DNA of 64,000 nt from Paenibacillus rigui. Lineage in GTDB: Bacteria > Bacillota > Bacilli > Paenibacillales > NBRC-103111. Positions 51,359-63,472 of this stretch are shown one piece after another. A model generated the notes under the pieces. The model was not told the origin of the DNA and did not search any database. It saw only the letters and a list, made by a program, of their open reading frames with translations. Location of the stretch: positions 1 to 64,000 of the forward strand of contig NZ_NMQW01000047.1 of NCBI RefSeq assembly GCF_002234615.1, given 5' to 3'. Both the position numbers and the translations under genes were made by a program. The first letter of the stretch is position 1; the number at the start of each line of letters is the position of its first letter.

Positions 51359-51546
51359 CCACGACACTCCCGTTCGCACAAATTTATGTATAGTTAGTAA
51401 TACACCAGGAAGAGCCGCGTCAATCATAGACTCGCAAATCATTGTGCATTCGCTTCGGAATTAGCGAAGGTTCATTCTCTTTCAAGGAAGGTTAATATAG
51501 TGGGGAGGTACATGGAGCAGAACAGATCATAGGGAGGCGAGCACAC

Positions 51547-52257
51547 GTGGGAATGCTGTTTATCCTAATCTATCTTTTGTTCATTATGATCGTAGTTGAA
51601 ATCTCTTCGGTGCTTTTGATTTTGTCCGGATTGAATGAGGAGATAGCACGGTTTCAAGCCATATCCATGTTGACTGCCACCGGATTTACAACAAAGGAAT
51701 CGGAGTTAATCTCACGACATCCGATTCGTCGAAACATTGCGATGTTTCTTATTTTGTTCGGTGTTTTTTCACTGGCCGTGTTGATTTCAAGTATCAGCAG
51801 CCTAATCGAGCAAAATTTCAGACTTCCACATGTAAGTCTGATGGCAATCGGGATGATTCTGATTTTGACGGTGATGAAAAATAAGATGGTGATGCGATTG
51901 CTCCGCAGCAAATTTCAGCATCACCTAAGGAAGGAATTCGAGCTGCATGAGCTGCCTGTGGAGGAAGTGCTTTACACCTGTGAAAATGACATGCTCAAGG
52001 CCATTTCCATAGGGGCACAATCTAAGACGGTGAACCAGCCTCTACAATCTATTTTCGATCCGGAGGAAGATATGATCGTCCTGTTCGTTCAAAGGGGCAT
52101 CGAGAAAATAAGACATCAGTGCTTGAAGTTAATCGTTCAAGAGGGAGATGTCTTATTCGTATATGGGAGTAAGTCAGCGATTGAAGCAAAATTCAGCTTT
52201 GAATTAGACAAAATGAAAGAGGACATGCAAAGTGAAGAGCATGCTGTTGAGCTGTAA
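51547..52257 (+). CDS. Single-pore Ktr/Trk-like membrane protein with TrkA_C domain
   Basis: A 236-residue protein. Helix 1 (about 2-26) is followed by RFQAISMLTATGFTTKESEL (36-55), which resembles the Ktr/Trk pore-loop motif FQxVTxRTAGFxT, then helix 2 (about 65-90) and a third helix (about 96-112). A TrkA_C-like domain (about 150-225) follows, with VQEGDVLFVYGS. GTG 51547 follows AGGGAGGCG. The domain reading is from motif similarity. It could be a small K+-related channel or a membrane sensor. Confidence 0.6.
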   Translation: MGMLFILIYLLFIMIVVEISSVLLILSGLNEEIARFQAISMLTATGFTTKESELISRHPIRRNIAMFLILFGVFSLAVLISSISSLIEQNFRLPHVSLMAIGMILILTVMKNKMVMRLLRSKFQHHLRKEFELHELPVEEVLYTCENDMLKAISIGAQSKTVNQPLQSIFDPEEDMIVLFVQRGIEKIRHQCLKLIVQEGDVLFVYGSKSAIEAKFSFELDKMKEDMQSEEHAVEL

Positions 52258-52289
52258 TTTGGTAAGTCAGCCAGCTCCCTCCGACATAA

Positions 52290-52331
52290 CAAAAAGAGGC
52301 CAGTCTGTTGCATTCAACAAGCTGGCCTCAC
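52290..52331 (-). terminator. Terminator of the globin gene
   Basis: GAGGCCAG and CTGGCCTC with an inner TGTTG/CAACA helix. The minus-strand side ends in five T. It may also stop plus-strand transcripts. Confidence 0.75.
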
Positions 52332-52344
52332 TTCTTTGGAACAG

Positions 52345-52701
52345 TTACTTATAAATGATGTCCCCTCGAAGAGACTCCACTTTTGCCAAAGCAGTATGTA
52401 TATCATCCTCTCCTACACCGAAATGCGCAAGGGCAGCATGGAGATGCTTGACAATGGCATCAAAGTGCTCAGGCTGCAAATTCATGCCTTGATGAACCTT
52501 GGACATGGCTCCACCCGTGTATTGATTCGGCCCTCCTAAAGCATAGCTAATAAACTTGGTCTGGTGCTGACGCTGCTTCTCCATATCCGTATGTTCAAAA
52601 AATGTATTGACCGTATCATCGGCCAAGACTAATTCGTAGAAGTAATCCACAACCTTGGCAATGGTTCCTTCCCCGCCAAACTTATCATATAACGTGCTCA
52701 T
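52345..52701 (-). CDS. Truncated hemoglobin, group I
   Basis: A 118-residue 2-on-2 globin: TLYDKFGGEGTIAKVVDYFYELVLADDTVNTFF, with the B10 Tyr in the YF motif and the proximal His in KVHQGMNL. AAGGAGG precedes ATG 52701. Likely functions are O2 or NO handling. The gene is alone. Confidence 0.93.
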   Translation of the reverse strand: MSTLYDKFGGEGTIAKVVDYFYELVLADDTVNTFFEHTDMEKQRQHQTKFISYALGGPNQYTGGAMSKVHQGMNLQPEHFDAIVKHLHAALAHFGVGEDDIHTALAKVESLRGDIIYK

Positions 52702-52921
52702 CGCTTCCTCCTTAAAAAAGTTGTTAAGCTGTAGGATACCCTGCAAGGTGTAAAATATTCCTGCACCAGGTCTTGTCCGCTTAAATCGTTCCGATCAGCT
52801 CAATCGTGGATAAAGCTTGAATTAAACGTGGGTGGAGCTCGCGGCTGATTTGGATGTTTTATAAAGGAAATGGGTAAATTAGTCGATGGAGAGGCGGACT
52901 CTCTTCCATAAAGGGATTTTG

Positions 52922-53049
52922 TTAAGTAAAAAATTAAGTAAAAAAATATTGATTTTAAGTAAAAAAGGTGGTTAAATGTGATTAGTAAAAGAGATCGCTT
53001 TCAGCCAATGATGACGCTGAAATAGGCATCGATTTCATTTTACTAAAAT
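52922..53049. promoter_or_regulatory. Operator/promoter region of the galactoside operon
   Basis: Holds TTAAGTAAAAAA at 52922, 52934 and 52955, TTAGTAAAA at 52982-52990, and the palindrome ATTTTACTAAAAT at 53037-53049. A promoter TTGATT-17-TTAAAT (52949-52977) overlaps the third repeat. The shared TA(A)GTAAAA core and the LacI gene at the end of the operon suggest multiple operators. The 52747-52921 part shows nothing clear. Confidence 0.5.
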
Positions 53050-53103
53050 TTTATCCTTTTATCACAGATGGTCTACCCAATTATGAGAGGAGAAAGACAA
53101 CAA

Positions 53104-54420
53104 ATGAAAAAAGCTTCAAAGTGGGTCGTATCGTTAATGACGGTTTCCTTGGCATTGACTGCTTGTTCAAGCGGCAATAAAGAAGCGGGGCAAGGGAACA
53201 ATGCAGGTGCAGGTGCGGGAGGCAAAGTCACTCTTACCGCATGGGCATGGAACGTCAATGTAGGCGCGTTGAAAGAAGCCATGGCAAGCTACCAGAAAAC
53301 GAATCCGAATGTAGATTTGAAAGTGGAAGATATCGGCCGTCTTGACGTGTACGACAAGCTTTCAACAGGACTTGCTGCCGGAGGTGCCGGCTTGCCAGAC
53401 ATCGTACTGGTTGAGGATGACCGCATACAGGGCTATTTGAGCGCATTCCCTAAGGGTTTTCTGGATTTGACGGCTAAAGGCTACGATAAAAAAATTACCC
53501 AATTCCCTAAGTTCAAACAGGAATTGGTATCCAACGCCGGCAAGATTTACGGCTTCCCATTCGATGCAGGTCCAGCAGGGATGTTTTATCGCACAGACTT
53601 GTTCGCCAAAGCAGGGGTAGACGCTTCCAAGATCGAGACTTGGGATGACTACTTGGCTGCAGGCAAAACGATCAAGGACAAAACGGGTGCTTCCATGCTT
53701 CCGATGGATAAATTCAAGGACGACGCCACCTTCCGTATTATGCAGAATCAATTGGGCGTGTTCTATTTCGATAAGGACGGCAAAATTGATCTGACAAATC
53801 CTAAAGTGGTTCAAGCCATGGATATGCAGAAGAAGCTGAACGATGCCGGTCTCATTAAAGATGTAAACGGCTGGGACGGTACCGTTTCCGCTACAGTAAA
53901 CGGCTCTGTTGCTACGATTCCATTCGGGGCGTGGTACTACGGAACGATTATTGACCAAGCGAAGGACACCAAGGGCAAATGGGGCGTGTTCCAAATCCCT
54001 GCCTTTGAAAAAGGCGGCAATCGTGCAGCGAACCTGGGGGGAAGCAGCTGGTATATTACAGCGAACTCCAAGCAAGCGGATGCAGCTTACCAGTTTATGG
54101 ACTACTTCTCCACAACGCCTGACGTTCAGCAAACGGCTATGGAGAAATACGGCTTGTTCCCGTCCCTTTCCAGCGTATACAGCAAGGATGTATTCCAAAA
54201 GCCGGAACAGTTCTTCTCGAACCAGACAATCTGGAAGCTGTTTACAGAGGAAATGCCGAAAATCCCAACGCCATACTACACCAAGGATTATTCCATCGGG
54301 AACGATGAAGCTGTCAAAGCGCAATCCGATGTATTTAACGGCAAAAAGCCTGCCGACGCGTTGACGGAGGCGGCCAACAGACTGAAAGACCGCAGCAAGC
54401 GTGAGGTCGCTGCTCACTAA
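53104..54420 (+). CDS. Sugar ABC transporter substrate-binding lipoprotein
   Basis: A 438-residue family 1 binding protein with lipobox LTAC (Cys about residue 21). The linker (SSGNKEAGQGNNAGAGAGG) leads to VTLTAWAWNVN. It is MalE-like (NLGGSSWYITANSKQADAAYQFMDYF). ATG 53104 follows AGGAG. It is the first gene of an operon ending with GH42 and LacI, so it likely binds galacto-oligosaccharides, perhaps from galactan. Confidence 0.92.
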   Translation: MKKASKWVVSLMTVSLALTACSSGNKEAGQGNNAGAGAGGKVTLTAWAWNVNVGALKEAMASYQKTNPNVDLKVEDIGRLDVYDKLSTGLAAGGAGLPDIVLVEDDRIQGYLSAFPKGFLDLTAKGYDKKITQFPKFKQELVSNAGKIYGFPFDAGPAGMFYRTDLFAKAGVDASKIETWDDYLAAGKTIKDKTGASMLPMDKFKDDATFRIMQNQLGVFYFDKDGKIDLTNPKVVQAMDMQKKLNDAGLIKDVNGWDGTVSATVNGSVATIPFGAWYYGTIIDQAKDTKGKWGVFQIPAFEKGGNRAANLGGSSWYITANSKQADAAYQFMDYFSTTPDVQQTAMEKYGLFPSLSSVYSKDVFQKPEQFFSNQTIWKLFTEEMPKIPTPYYTKDYSIGNDEAVKAQSDVFNGKKPADALTEAANRLKDRSKREVAAH

Positions 54421-54433
54421 TGGATGTGCAGTA

Positions 54434-54463
54434 CAAGAGATTCAGGACCTCCTGAATCTCTTG
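54434..54463 (+). other. Strong intercistronic stem-loop
   Basis: A 13-bp perfect stem (CAAGAGATTCAGG/CCTGAATCTCTTG) with ACCT loop, right after the binding-protein stop and without a T-run. Such stems can stabilise the upstream message, giving more binding protein than permease. Confidence 0.7.
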
Positions 54464-54514
54464 TGCTTACAACAACGAACGAATCATCCCAGTTTTCATG
54501 CAGGAGGTACGAAA

Positions 54515-55363
54515 GTGCAAAAAAAATCATATGTGCCCTATTTGTTTCTGCTGCCAGCCGTCGTATTATTTGCGGTGTTTATGGCATATCCGATTATTTA
54601 TTCCTTCCTGCTCAGCTTTCAGAAGAGTGATGGGGGCGTCATGGTTTATGCCGGTGTAGAAAATTACAAGCGGTTGTTCAGCGATAAAATATTTTGGAAG
54701 GCGCTTTGCAACACCTTCATCATTCTGATTATCCAAGTGCCGATCATGCTGCTCCTGTCGATGCTGCTTGCATCGATTTTGAACTCCTTAAAGCATTGGA
54801 AAGGCATTTTCCGAGTGTCTTATTTTATGCCGGCCGTCACCTCGCTTGTGGCCTGCTCGATTATCTTCTCCATCATGCTGATGGGAGACGGAATCGTGAA
54901 TCAGGCACTCAGCCAGCTGGGGATTGCTCCAGTGCCGTGGTTATCCAACCCGATATGGGCGAAGGTTGCCCTCATACTCGTCATGACATGGCGTTGGACC
55001 GGCTACAACATGATTATTCATTTGGCCGCGATGCAAAATATTTCTGAATCTCTGTACGAAGCGGCGGATCTGGATGGTGCGGGGAAGCTGAAGCAGTTTT
55101 TCAGCATTACGATTCCACAGCTGAAACCAGTGCTGCTGTTTACGGCCATTTTATCCACGATCGGAACCTTACAGCTGTTTGACGAGCCTTATACGCTTAC
55201 CAAAGGCGGTCCAAGCGATGCTACGCTTACCATCGGTATGTATTTGTATCAGACAGGCTTCCGGTTTTTCGATTTTGGCTATGCCTCTACTTTAGCTTAT
55301 GTGATTGTGGTGCTGATCGGAATTATTTCATACGTGCAATTTAAAGTAACGGGGGATGAATAA
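54515..55363 (+). CDS. Sugar ABC transporter permease (MalF-like)
   Basis: A 282-residue permease with six helices and EAA loop YEAADLDGAGKLKQFFSITIPQL. The GTG at 54515 with GGAGG upstream is the start; the in-frame ATG further up (54401) overlaps the hairpin. Its last base is shared with the ATG of the next permease. Confidence 0.93.
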   Translation: MQKKSYVPYLFLLPAVVLFAVFMAYPIIYSFLLSFQKSDGGVMVYAGVENYKRLFSDKIFWKALCNTFIILIIQVPIMLLLSMLLASILNSLKHWKGIFRVSYFMPAVTSLVACSIIFSIMLMGDGIVNQALSQLGIAPVPWLSNPIWAKVALILVMTWRWTGYNMIIHLAAMQNISESLYEAADLDGAGKLKQFFSITIPQLKPVLLFTAILSTIGTLQLFDEPYTLTKGGPSDATLTIGMYLYQTGFRFFDFGYASTLAYVIVVLIGIISYVQFKVTGDE

Positions 55364-56187
55364 TGAGACAGAACAGCTTTGGTTCTTTTCTGAAGTATTT
55401 ATTGCTCATCCTGGGCGCAGTGGTTTCCTTATTCCCCTTCTATTGGGCGGTCATCGGCGCAACTAACCCGAGCGGTAAAATATTCGCGAAGCCTCCGGTG
55501 CTGTCGCCAGGCGATATGTTTATACAAAACATCAAAAATTTGAACAATGCCATTGGAATCGGTCAGGTGGTGCTGAACTCGGTTGTCGTGGTAATTATTT
55601 ATACGGCGTTAAGCTTGACGATTTGCTCTATGGCCGGCTACGCCTTCGCTAAGTTCCGTTTTAAAGGGCGTGACCTCATTTTCGGCATCTTTTTGATGTC
55701 CATGATGGTGCCGACGCATGCGCTAATTATTCCATTATTTAAAATGATGGCTGCCTGGGGCTGGCTGAATACGTATCAGGCGCTTATTTTACCCAACCTG
55801 GCTTATCCATTCGCAATCTTCCTGATGAGACAAAATATGCTGGCTGTTCCCGATGCATTAATGGAAGCAGGGCGGATTGACGGAATCAGCGAGTGGGGCT
55901 TGTTTACAAAAATTATTTTACCATCGATGAAATCCGCTTTGGCAGCAACGGCTATTTTCCTGTTTATGTATCAGTGGAACAGCTTTTTGTGGCCGCTGAT
56001 CGTAATTAATACCAAAGAGATGTACACGCTCCCGATTGCTTTATCCAGTTTGTTCGGATTATCCCGGATCGACTACGGTCAAGTCATGGCGGGTGTTACC
56101 ATTGCGACGGGACCTATCGTACTATTTTTCCTGCTGCTGCAGCGGCATTTTATTTCGGGTATGCTGGGGACGGCTGTCAAGGAGTAG
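55363..56187 (+). CDS. Sugar ABC transporter permease (MalG-like)
   Basis: A 274-residue permease with six helices and EAA loop MEAGRIDGISEWGLFTKIILPSM. Start overlaps the previous stop (TAATG), so translation is coupled. No ATPase gene is in the operon. Confidence 0.93.
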   Translation: MRQNSFGSFLKYLLLILGAVVSLFPFYWAVIGATNPSGKIFAKPPVLSPGDMFIQNIKNLNNAIGIGQVVLNSVVVVIIYTALSLTICSMAGYAFAKFRFKGRDLIFGIFLMSMMVPTHALIIPLFKMMAAWGWLNTYQALILPNLAYPFAIFLMRQNMLAVPDALMEAGRIDGISEWGLFTKIILPSMKSALAATAIFLFMYQWNSFLWPLIVINTKEMYTLPIALSSLFGLSRIDYGQVMAGVTIATGPIVLFFLLLQRHFISGMLGTAVKE

Positions 56188-56254
56188 AAACCTCAGGCGG
56201 CAAAAGGTTTGCCTGGCAACCAGAGCAGGCTTTCGTAAGGTTTTTTTGGCAAAC
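56188..56254 (+). promoter_or_regulatory. Intercistronic region with alternative hairpins
   Basis: AAACC (56188) can pair with GGTTT (56206), CAGGC (56194) with GCCTG (56211), and GTTTGCC (56208-56214) with GGCAAAC (56248-56254) across a seven-T run. These are mutually exclusive; function unknown. Confidence 0.35.
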
Positions 56255-56274
56255 TTTTAGGAGGAGATTCAATT

Positions 56275-59272
<2,998 letters not shown>

Positions 59273-59325
59273 CTTAGGCTCATTGGCGGAAGTACGATAA
59301 AAGCATATACAAATAGGAGACTGGG

Positions 59326-59389
59326 GAGAAACCACGACGACGTTAAAGGCGATAAGAGCCGGACGTTGGTTAGGGGTTTCTCTTTTTTT
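59326..59389 (+). terminator. Terminator of the galactoside operon
   Basis: GAGAAACC and GGTTTCTC close a large loop that holds further short helices, followed by seven T. Confidence 0.75.
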
Positions 59390-59453
59390 ATGGTAAAGTG
59401 CCTGTCCAGCTTAGAGGAACTTTGGCTTCAAGCCGGGGTTGACATGTAAATAA

Positions 59454-59484
59454 TGTATAGCAACCATCATTAGGGAGCATAACA
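59454..59484 (+). promoter_or_regulatory. SigG-like promoter of the gerA-type operon
   Basis: TGTATA, 18 bases, CATAACA. It agrees well with the forespore SigG consensus TGnATA-N17/18-CATACTA, in line with a germinant receptor operon. It ends 37 bases before ATG 59522. Confidence 0.5.
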
Positions 59485-59521
59485 ATAGTCAAATAGACAT
59501 TTTATCAGAGGGGAGCCTGGA

Positions 59522-61030
59522 ATGAATACGCCGTTTCCTGAGGATCCGAGCATTGACAAGGAAGTATTTCATACCAAGGTGTCAGCCGAGCTTGACGTCA
59601 ATCTTCAGCAGATAAACACAATTTTTACTGACTGTGATGACGTAATCTGTATAGACTTTCGTTTGGATAGCGGGATTAAGGCTGCTGTGCTGTATATCCG
59701 CGGCATGGTAGACACAGAGCTTCTGGACGGGCATGTACTAGAACCGCTCAAGAAGAGCGATCCGCATCTGCTCGAATCGATGGACAAGGTCATGGATCAT
59801 ATTACCGTGTCAGATAGAGAAGAGCTCCGCACCATCGGTGAAATTTTGACCGACACATTGGCAGGACAAACCGTTGTACTGATTGACACGCTTCCGGCGG
59901 CCTTATCGATCGGACTTGTCAAATATGATATGCGGTCTGTAGAAGAGCCGCTGGCGGAGTCTGTCGTGCGCGGTGCCCGTGACGGGTTTATCGAAGCCTT
60001 GCCTGTGAATACCTCTCTCATCCGAAGAAGGTTAAAAACGCCGGCGTTAAAATTCAAGTCCTTCACCATAGGCCGCTACTCCAAAACCGAGGTAACCATG
60101 GCTTACATCCAGGGTATCGCGAAGCCGGATGTCATCAAGCAAGTGACCGAACGCATTTCACATATCGACATAGACGGAATCGCGGAGAGCGGTTTCATTG
60201 AAGAGTTGATTGAAGGAAGCAACTATTCCCCCTTCCCGCAGCTGCAGACCACGGAACGTCCTGATGTGGCGGTAGCTTCCCTATTAGAAGGCCGAGTCCT
60301 TATTATTACAGATCAGACGCCGATAGTTCTTATTGCGCCGGCAACCTTCTGGTCGATGCTGCAATCTCCTGAGGATTATTATCAAAGGTACCTTATAGGA
60401 ACACTCATTCGATGGCTTCGGTATTTGTTTTTGCTTATTGCGCTGCTGGCGCCGGCTTTCTATGTTGCCGTATTAACCTTTCATCACGAAATGGTTCCGA
60501 CGACGCTCCTGCTTCGTGTGGCTAAATCGCGTGAAGAAATTCCGTTCCCAGCACTCCTTGAGGCACTAATCATGGAAATTACGTTCGAGGCGCTGTGAGA
60601 AGCAGGCATCCGGCTGCCACGACAGGTAGGGTCTGCAGTCAGTATTGTTGGAGCGCTCGTCATTGGACAAGCCGCCATTCAAGCAGGTCTTGTTTCGGCA
60701 CCCATGGTCATGGTTGTGGCTATAACGGGGATTTCATCCTTTATGATGCCGCAATATCCAGCCAGTATCGCTTTGCGGATGCTCCGATTTCCGATTATGA
60801 TTCTGGCAGGGCTGCTTGGTTTATTTGGACTTATTATCGTATTGTTGTTTATTATTAGTCATTTATGTATTTTGCGTTCCTTCGGTGTGCCCTATTTATC
60901 GCCATTGGCGCCGATTTCAACTGGCAGTCTTAAGGACGTACTGATTCGGGCGCCTCTTAAAAAGATGAAATTCCGGCCGGCCCAGTATGCACAGGGGAAT
61001 CGAAAAAGAAAGTCTGATGACAAACCATGA
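59522..61030 (+). pseudogene. GerA-type germination receptor A subunit, interrupted by in-frame TGA
   Basis: The reading frame is open for 358 codons, stops at TGA (60596-60598), then continues in the same frame for 144 codons with full family similarity. EITFEAL-stop-EAGIRLPRQVGSAVSIVGALVIGQAA is the normal GerAA/GerKA sequence, with the stop where Arg is usual (CGA to TGA is one change). The protein has an N-terminal cytoplasmic domain and a membrane domain at about 300-440. It may be a nonsense mutation, readthrough, or a sequencing error. It is followed by intact C and B subunit genes. Confidence 0.85.
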
Positions 61031-61059
61031 TTCATCATCGTGCTCAGAGGAGTATTGGA

Positions 61060-62220
61060 ATGAAATTGCTGCTGTCTTTTCTCTCGCTGCTATGGATTCC
61101 GTTATTTTTGGCAGGGTGCTGGGACCGGATCGAGGTCAATGATATGGCGTTGATTATTTCAGCTGGTATCGATAAAAGCGCTGACGATCAATTGGAGCTG
61201 ACCGTTCAGGTGTTTATACCCAATCCGACAGGCTCGGGAACCTCCAATGGCGGGGGAGACGGCAACGTTTATACAATATCCAGTAAAGGCAGCTCTATGC
61301 CTGACGCTTTAACCGAATTACAAAAGAAGCTTCCCCGCTATTTTTCCTGGGATCATACGAAAGCTTATTTTTTCGGTGAAGCGTTGGGACGACGGGGGCT
61401 ATCCGAAGAATTTGATTTCTTGTACAGAGATATTCAGCCGCGGGAACAGTCGAATTTTTTTATTTGCAAAGGAACGGCCAGAAAGCTGTTGGAGTCACAA
61501 AATGATCCCAATACCTATGAAACCTTAATAAAGCTTGCGCAGAAGCCGACGACGCATTACTCCACTATGCATTTGGTAGAAGAGAAGTCCAGTGGAGAAT
61601 CCGGAGCTTTCATACTTCCCGTGGCTTCTCTGGACATGTCAATTGCCAACCAAGCACAGAAAACTTTTCTCACGGTAGAAGGAATGGCAATTATTTATAA
61701 GAAAAAGCTTATTGGTTACCTGGACCGCGAAGCTGAGATGGGCATTCGTTTGATGCATCCTGCCGAGCTTGGACGGAATGTCACCTTAACTAGAAAAGTC
61801 GAAGGCGGAAAGGTCGTCATTCGAGTTGTGGATACCGATACCAAGCTTCTTCCTTCAATCGAGAACGGGATTTGGCGTATGAAGGTCAAATTGTCAGTCA
61901 ACGCCGACGTGATCCAGAATACATCGCAGCTTACTATTGGCAGAGGCTTCAACAATATGAGAAAGCTTGAGGAGCCGTTTAATGAGGAGGTAAAGAATAT
62001 ACTGGTAGACACTATCCGGCGTTTGCAGCAGGTGAATAAAGCCGATGTCATAGGCTTCGCAAATGCTTTTCATAAAAAATATCCGCAGCAATGGAGTCAA
62101 ATCAAAAACGATTGGAGCTCAAAATTCCCGACAATCGATGTTCAGGTGGATACGGACCTCACCATTCATAAGCCGGGGATATCCAATATCCCGAATCGAG
62201 CCCACTTACAGAAAGAATAG
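61060..62220 (+). CDS. GerA-type germination receptor C subunit (lipoprotein)
   Basis: A 386-residue lipoprotein of the GerAC family: signal with LAGCWDRIEVND, the family hallmark, then GTARKLLESQNDP in the middle domain. An upstream ATG at 61027 overlaps the A-subunit stop, but AGAGGAG favours ATG 61060. It forms the germinant receptor with the A and B subunits in the spore inner membrane. Confidence 0.93.
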   Translation: MKLLLSFLSLLWIPLFLAGCWDRIEVNDMALIISAGIDKSADDQLELTVQVFIPNPTGSGTSNGGGDGNVYTISSKGSSMPDALTELQKKLPRYFSWDHTKAYFFGEALGRRGLSEEFDFLYRDIQPREQSNFFICKGTARKLLESQNDPNTYETLIKLAQKPTTHYSTMHLVEEKSSGESGAFILPVASLDMSIANQAQKTFLTVEGMAIIYKKKLIGYLDREAEMGIRLMHPAELGRNVTLTRKVEGGKVVIRVVDTDTKLLPSIENGIWRMKVKLSVNADVIQNTSQLTIGRGFNNMRKLEEPFNEEVKNILVDTIRRLQQVNKADVIGFANAFHKKYPQQWSQIKNDWSSKFPTIDVQVDTDLTIHKPGISNIPNRAHLQKE

Positions 62221-62230
62221 AGGAGATTCC

Positions 62231-63331
62231 ATGCGAGATATGTCGTTAACCGGCAGACAGCTGTTTTGGATGATGGTAAGCATGCAAATTATTATGACCA
62301 TATTGCTCACAACATCGCCAACCATTCAAATTTCAAAGCAGGACGCATGGATATCGATGTTCCTATCGACAGGAATCGGGATGGGTATTGCCTTCATTTG
62401 CGCCCAATTAAGCATGATGTTCCCGGGGCAAACCTTAGTGGAATACAGCCGTATATTGCTGGGCAAGTGGATCGGCGGTCTGGTTTCCGCACTGTATATC
62501 TTGTTTTGGATTATCATCCTGTCCGTGATATTAAAGCAATTCAGTTTATTTATTACAGGTACGATCATGCCGAAGACGCCGGTGCCGGTCATTGAAAGTT
62601 TAATGCTTCTTGTTGTTCTGTACCCGACACTGCACGGTATAGGCGTGATTGCCCGAATTTGTGAGCTGACCGGGCCGTTTATTTTGATTGGTGTGGCGGG
62701 GCCTATGTTCCTGGTTATGAATGAGATCAATAAAGATCGATTGCTTCCCATTTATTGGGACAACGGGTATTTGGCCATAATGAAAGGGGCCTTGCCTGCG
62801 GCGACTTTTCTAGGGGATTGTATCATGATTCTTGTTTTGATCGCTTTTGTTGTGCAGCGCAAGCGTGTTATTACCCATGCCGTAGGGGGAGTTATGCTGT
62901 CAGGCATAGCAGCCGTTGTTTCGTGCATCGTCAGCCTGCTCATGTTCGGTCCTGTTGTGGCAGGCAGCTATCCGTACCCGATGTTAATGATTGTACGCTC
63001 CATCTCCATAGCCGGAATTATTGAAAATCTGGACGCTATCGTGATCACCGTCTGGATCATGAGTATTTTTACAAAGCTTTCTTTATATTTGTTCGTTGCA
63101 GGTTATGGCACATCACAGCTTCTCGGTCTAAAGAATTGGACATATCCTGTCTGGACGGTAGCCGTTGTCGCCTTGCTGCTGGCGCTCATTCCGCTGAATT
63201 ACGAGGAAATTTCAGTGATATTCCCGCAAAAAATCGCAGGTCCATATTTCTTTCCCATCCTGATGGGTGGAGGACCGTTGATGCTGTTTATGCTTGCGCT
63301 GATTAGACATAAAAGGATGAAGCTGCGGTAA
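62231..63331 (+). CDS. GerA-type germination receptor B subunit (permease)
   Basis: A 366-residue membrane protein of the spore germination (APC-like) family with about 10 helices; LTGRQLFWMMVSMQI and FPGQTLVEYSRILLGKWIG are family blocks. GAGGAG precedes ATG 62231, 11 bases after the C-subunit gene. In the family this subunit binds the germinant. Intact here, although the A gene carries a stop. Confidence 0.93.
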   Translation: MRDMSLTGRQLFWMMVSMQIIMTILLTTSPTIQISKQDAWISMFLSTGIGMGIAFICAQLSMMFPGQTLVEYSRILLGKWIGGLVSALYILFWIIILSVILKQFSLFITGTIMPKTPVPVIESLMLLVVLYPTLHGIGVIARICELTGPFILIGVAGPMFLVMNEINKDRLLPIYWDNGYLAIMKGALPAATFLGDCIMILVLIAFVVQRKRVITHAVGGVMLSGIAAVVSCIVSLLMFGPVVAGSYPYPMLMIVRSISIAGIIENLDAIVITVWIMSIFTKLSLYLFVAGYGTSQLLGLKNWTYPVWTVAVVALLLALIPLNYEEISVIFPQKIAGPYFFPILMGGGPLMLFMLALIRHKRMKLR

Positions 63332-63367
63332 AGCACAAAAGGACTGCGGCTGCCCTCATCCAGAAAA

Positions 63368-63420
63368 TATTCAAAATGTCGGCTAGGCGACTGTTTCTTT
63401 TTGAATACATTTTATATAAT
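63368..63420 (+). promoter_or_regulatory. Inverted repeat and -10 before the Crp-like gene
   Basis: TATTCAAAA (63368-63376) and TTTTGAATA (63399-63407) form a 9-bp inverted repeat with GTC/GAC inside. TATAAT is at 63415-63420, without clear -35. The repeat could end the ger transcript or be a regulator site. Confidence 0.4.
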
Positions 63421-63472
63421 ACCAATAAGATAACTGAGGATTGGGCTGTCGTAGTGTGAGGTGATTGTAGTC

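Noticed and set aside
53362-54417. 351-codon open frame antisense to the sugar-binding lipoprotein
   Set aside because: Shadow of a codon-biased gene; its translation has no family features.
54401-54514. Upstream extension of the MalF-like permease to an ATG inside the binding-protein gene
   Set aside because: The extension would translate through the strong stem-loop. The GTG at 54515 has its own GGAGG.
56188-56215. H-type pseudoknot from AAACC/GGTTT and CAGGC/GCCTG
   Set aside because: The connecting loop that would have to cross the first stem has zero bases, so both helices cannot form together.
60596-60598. UGA as a selenocysteine or recoded codon
   Set aside because: The family has Arg here rather than a redox Cys/Sec, and no Sec-type stem was evident just downstream. 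Mutation or error is simpler.
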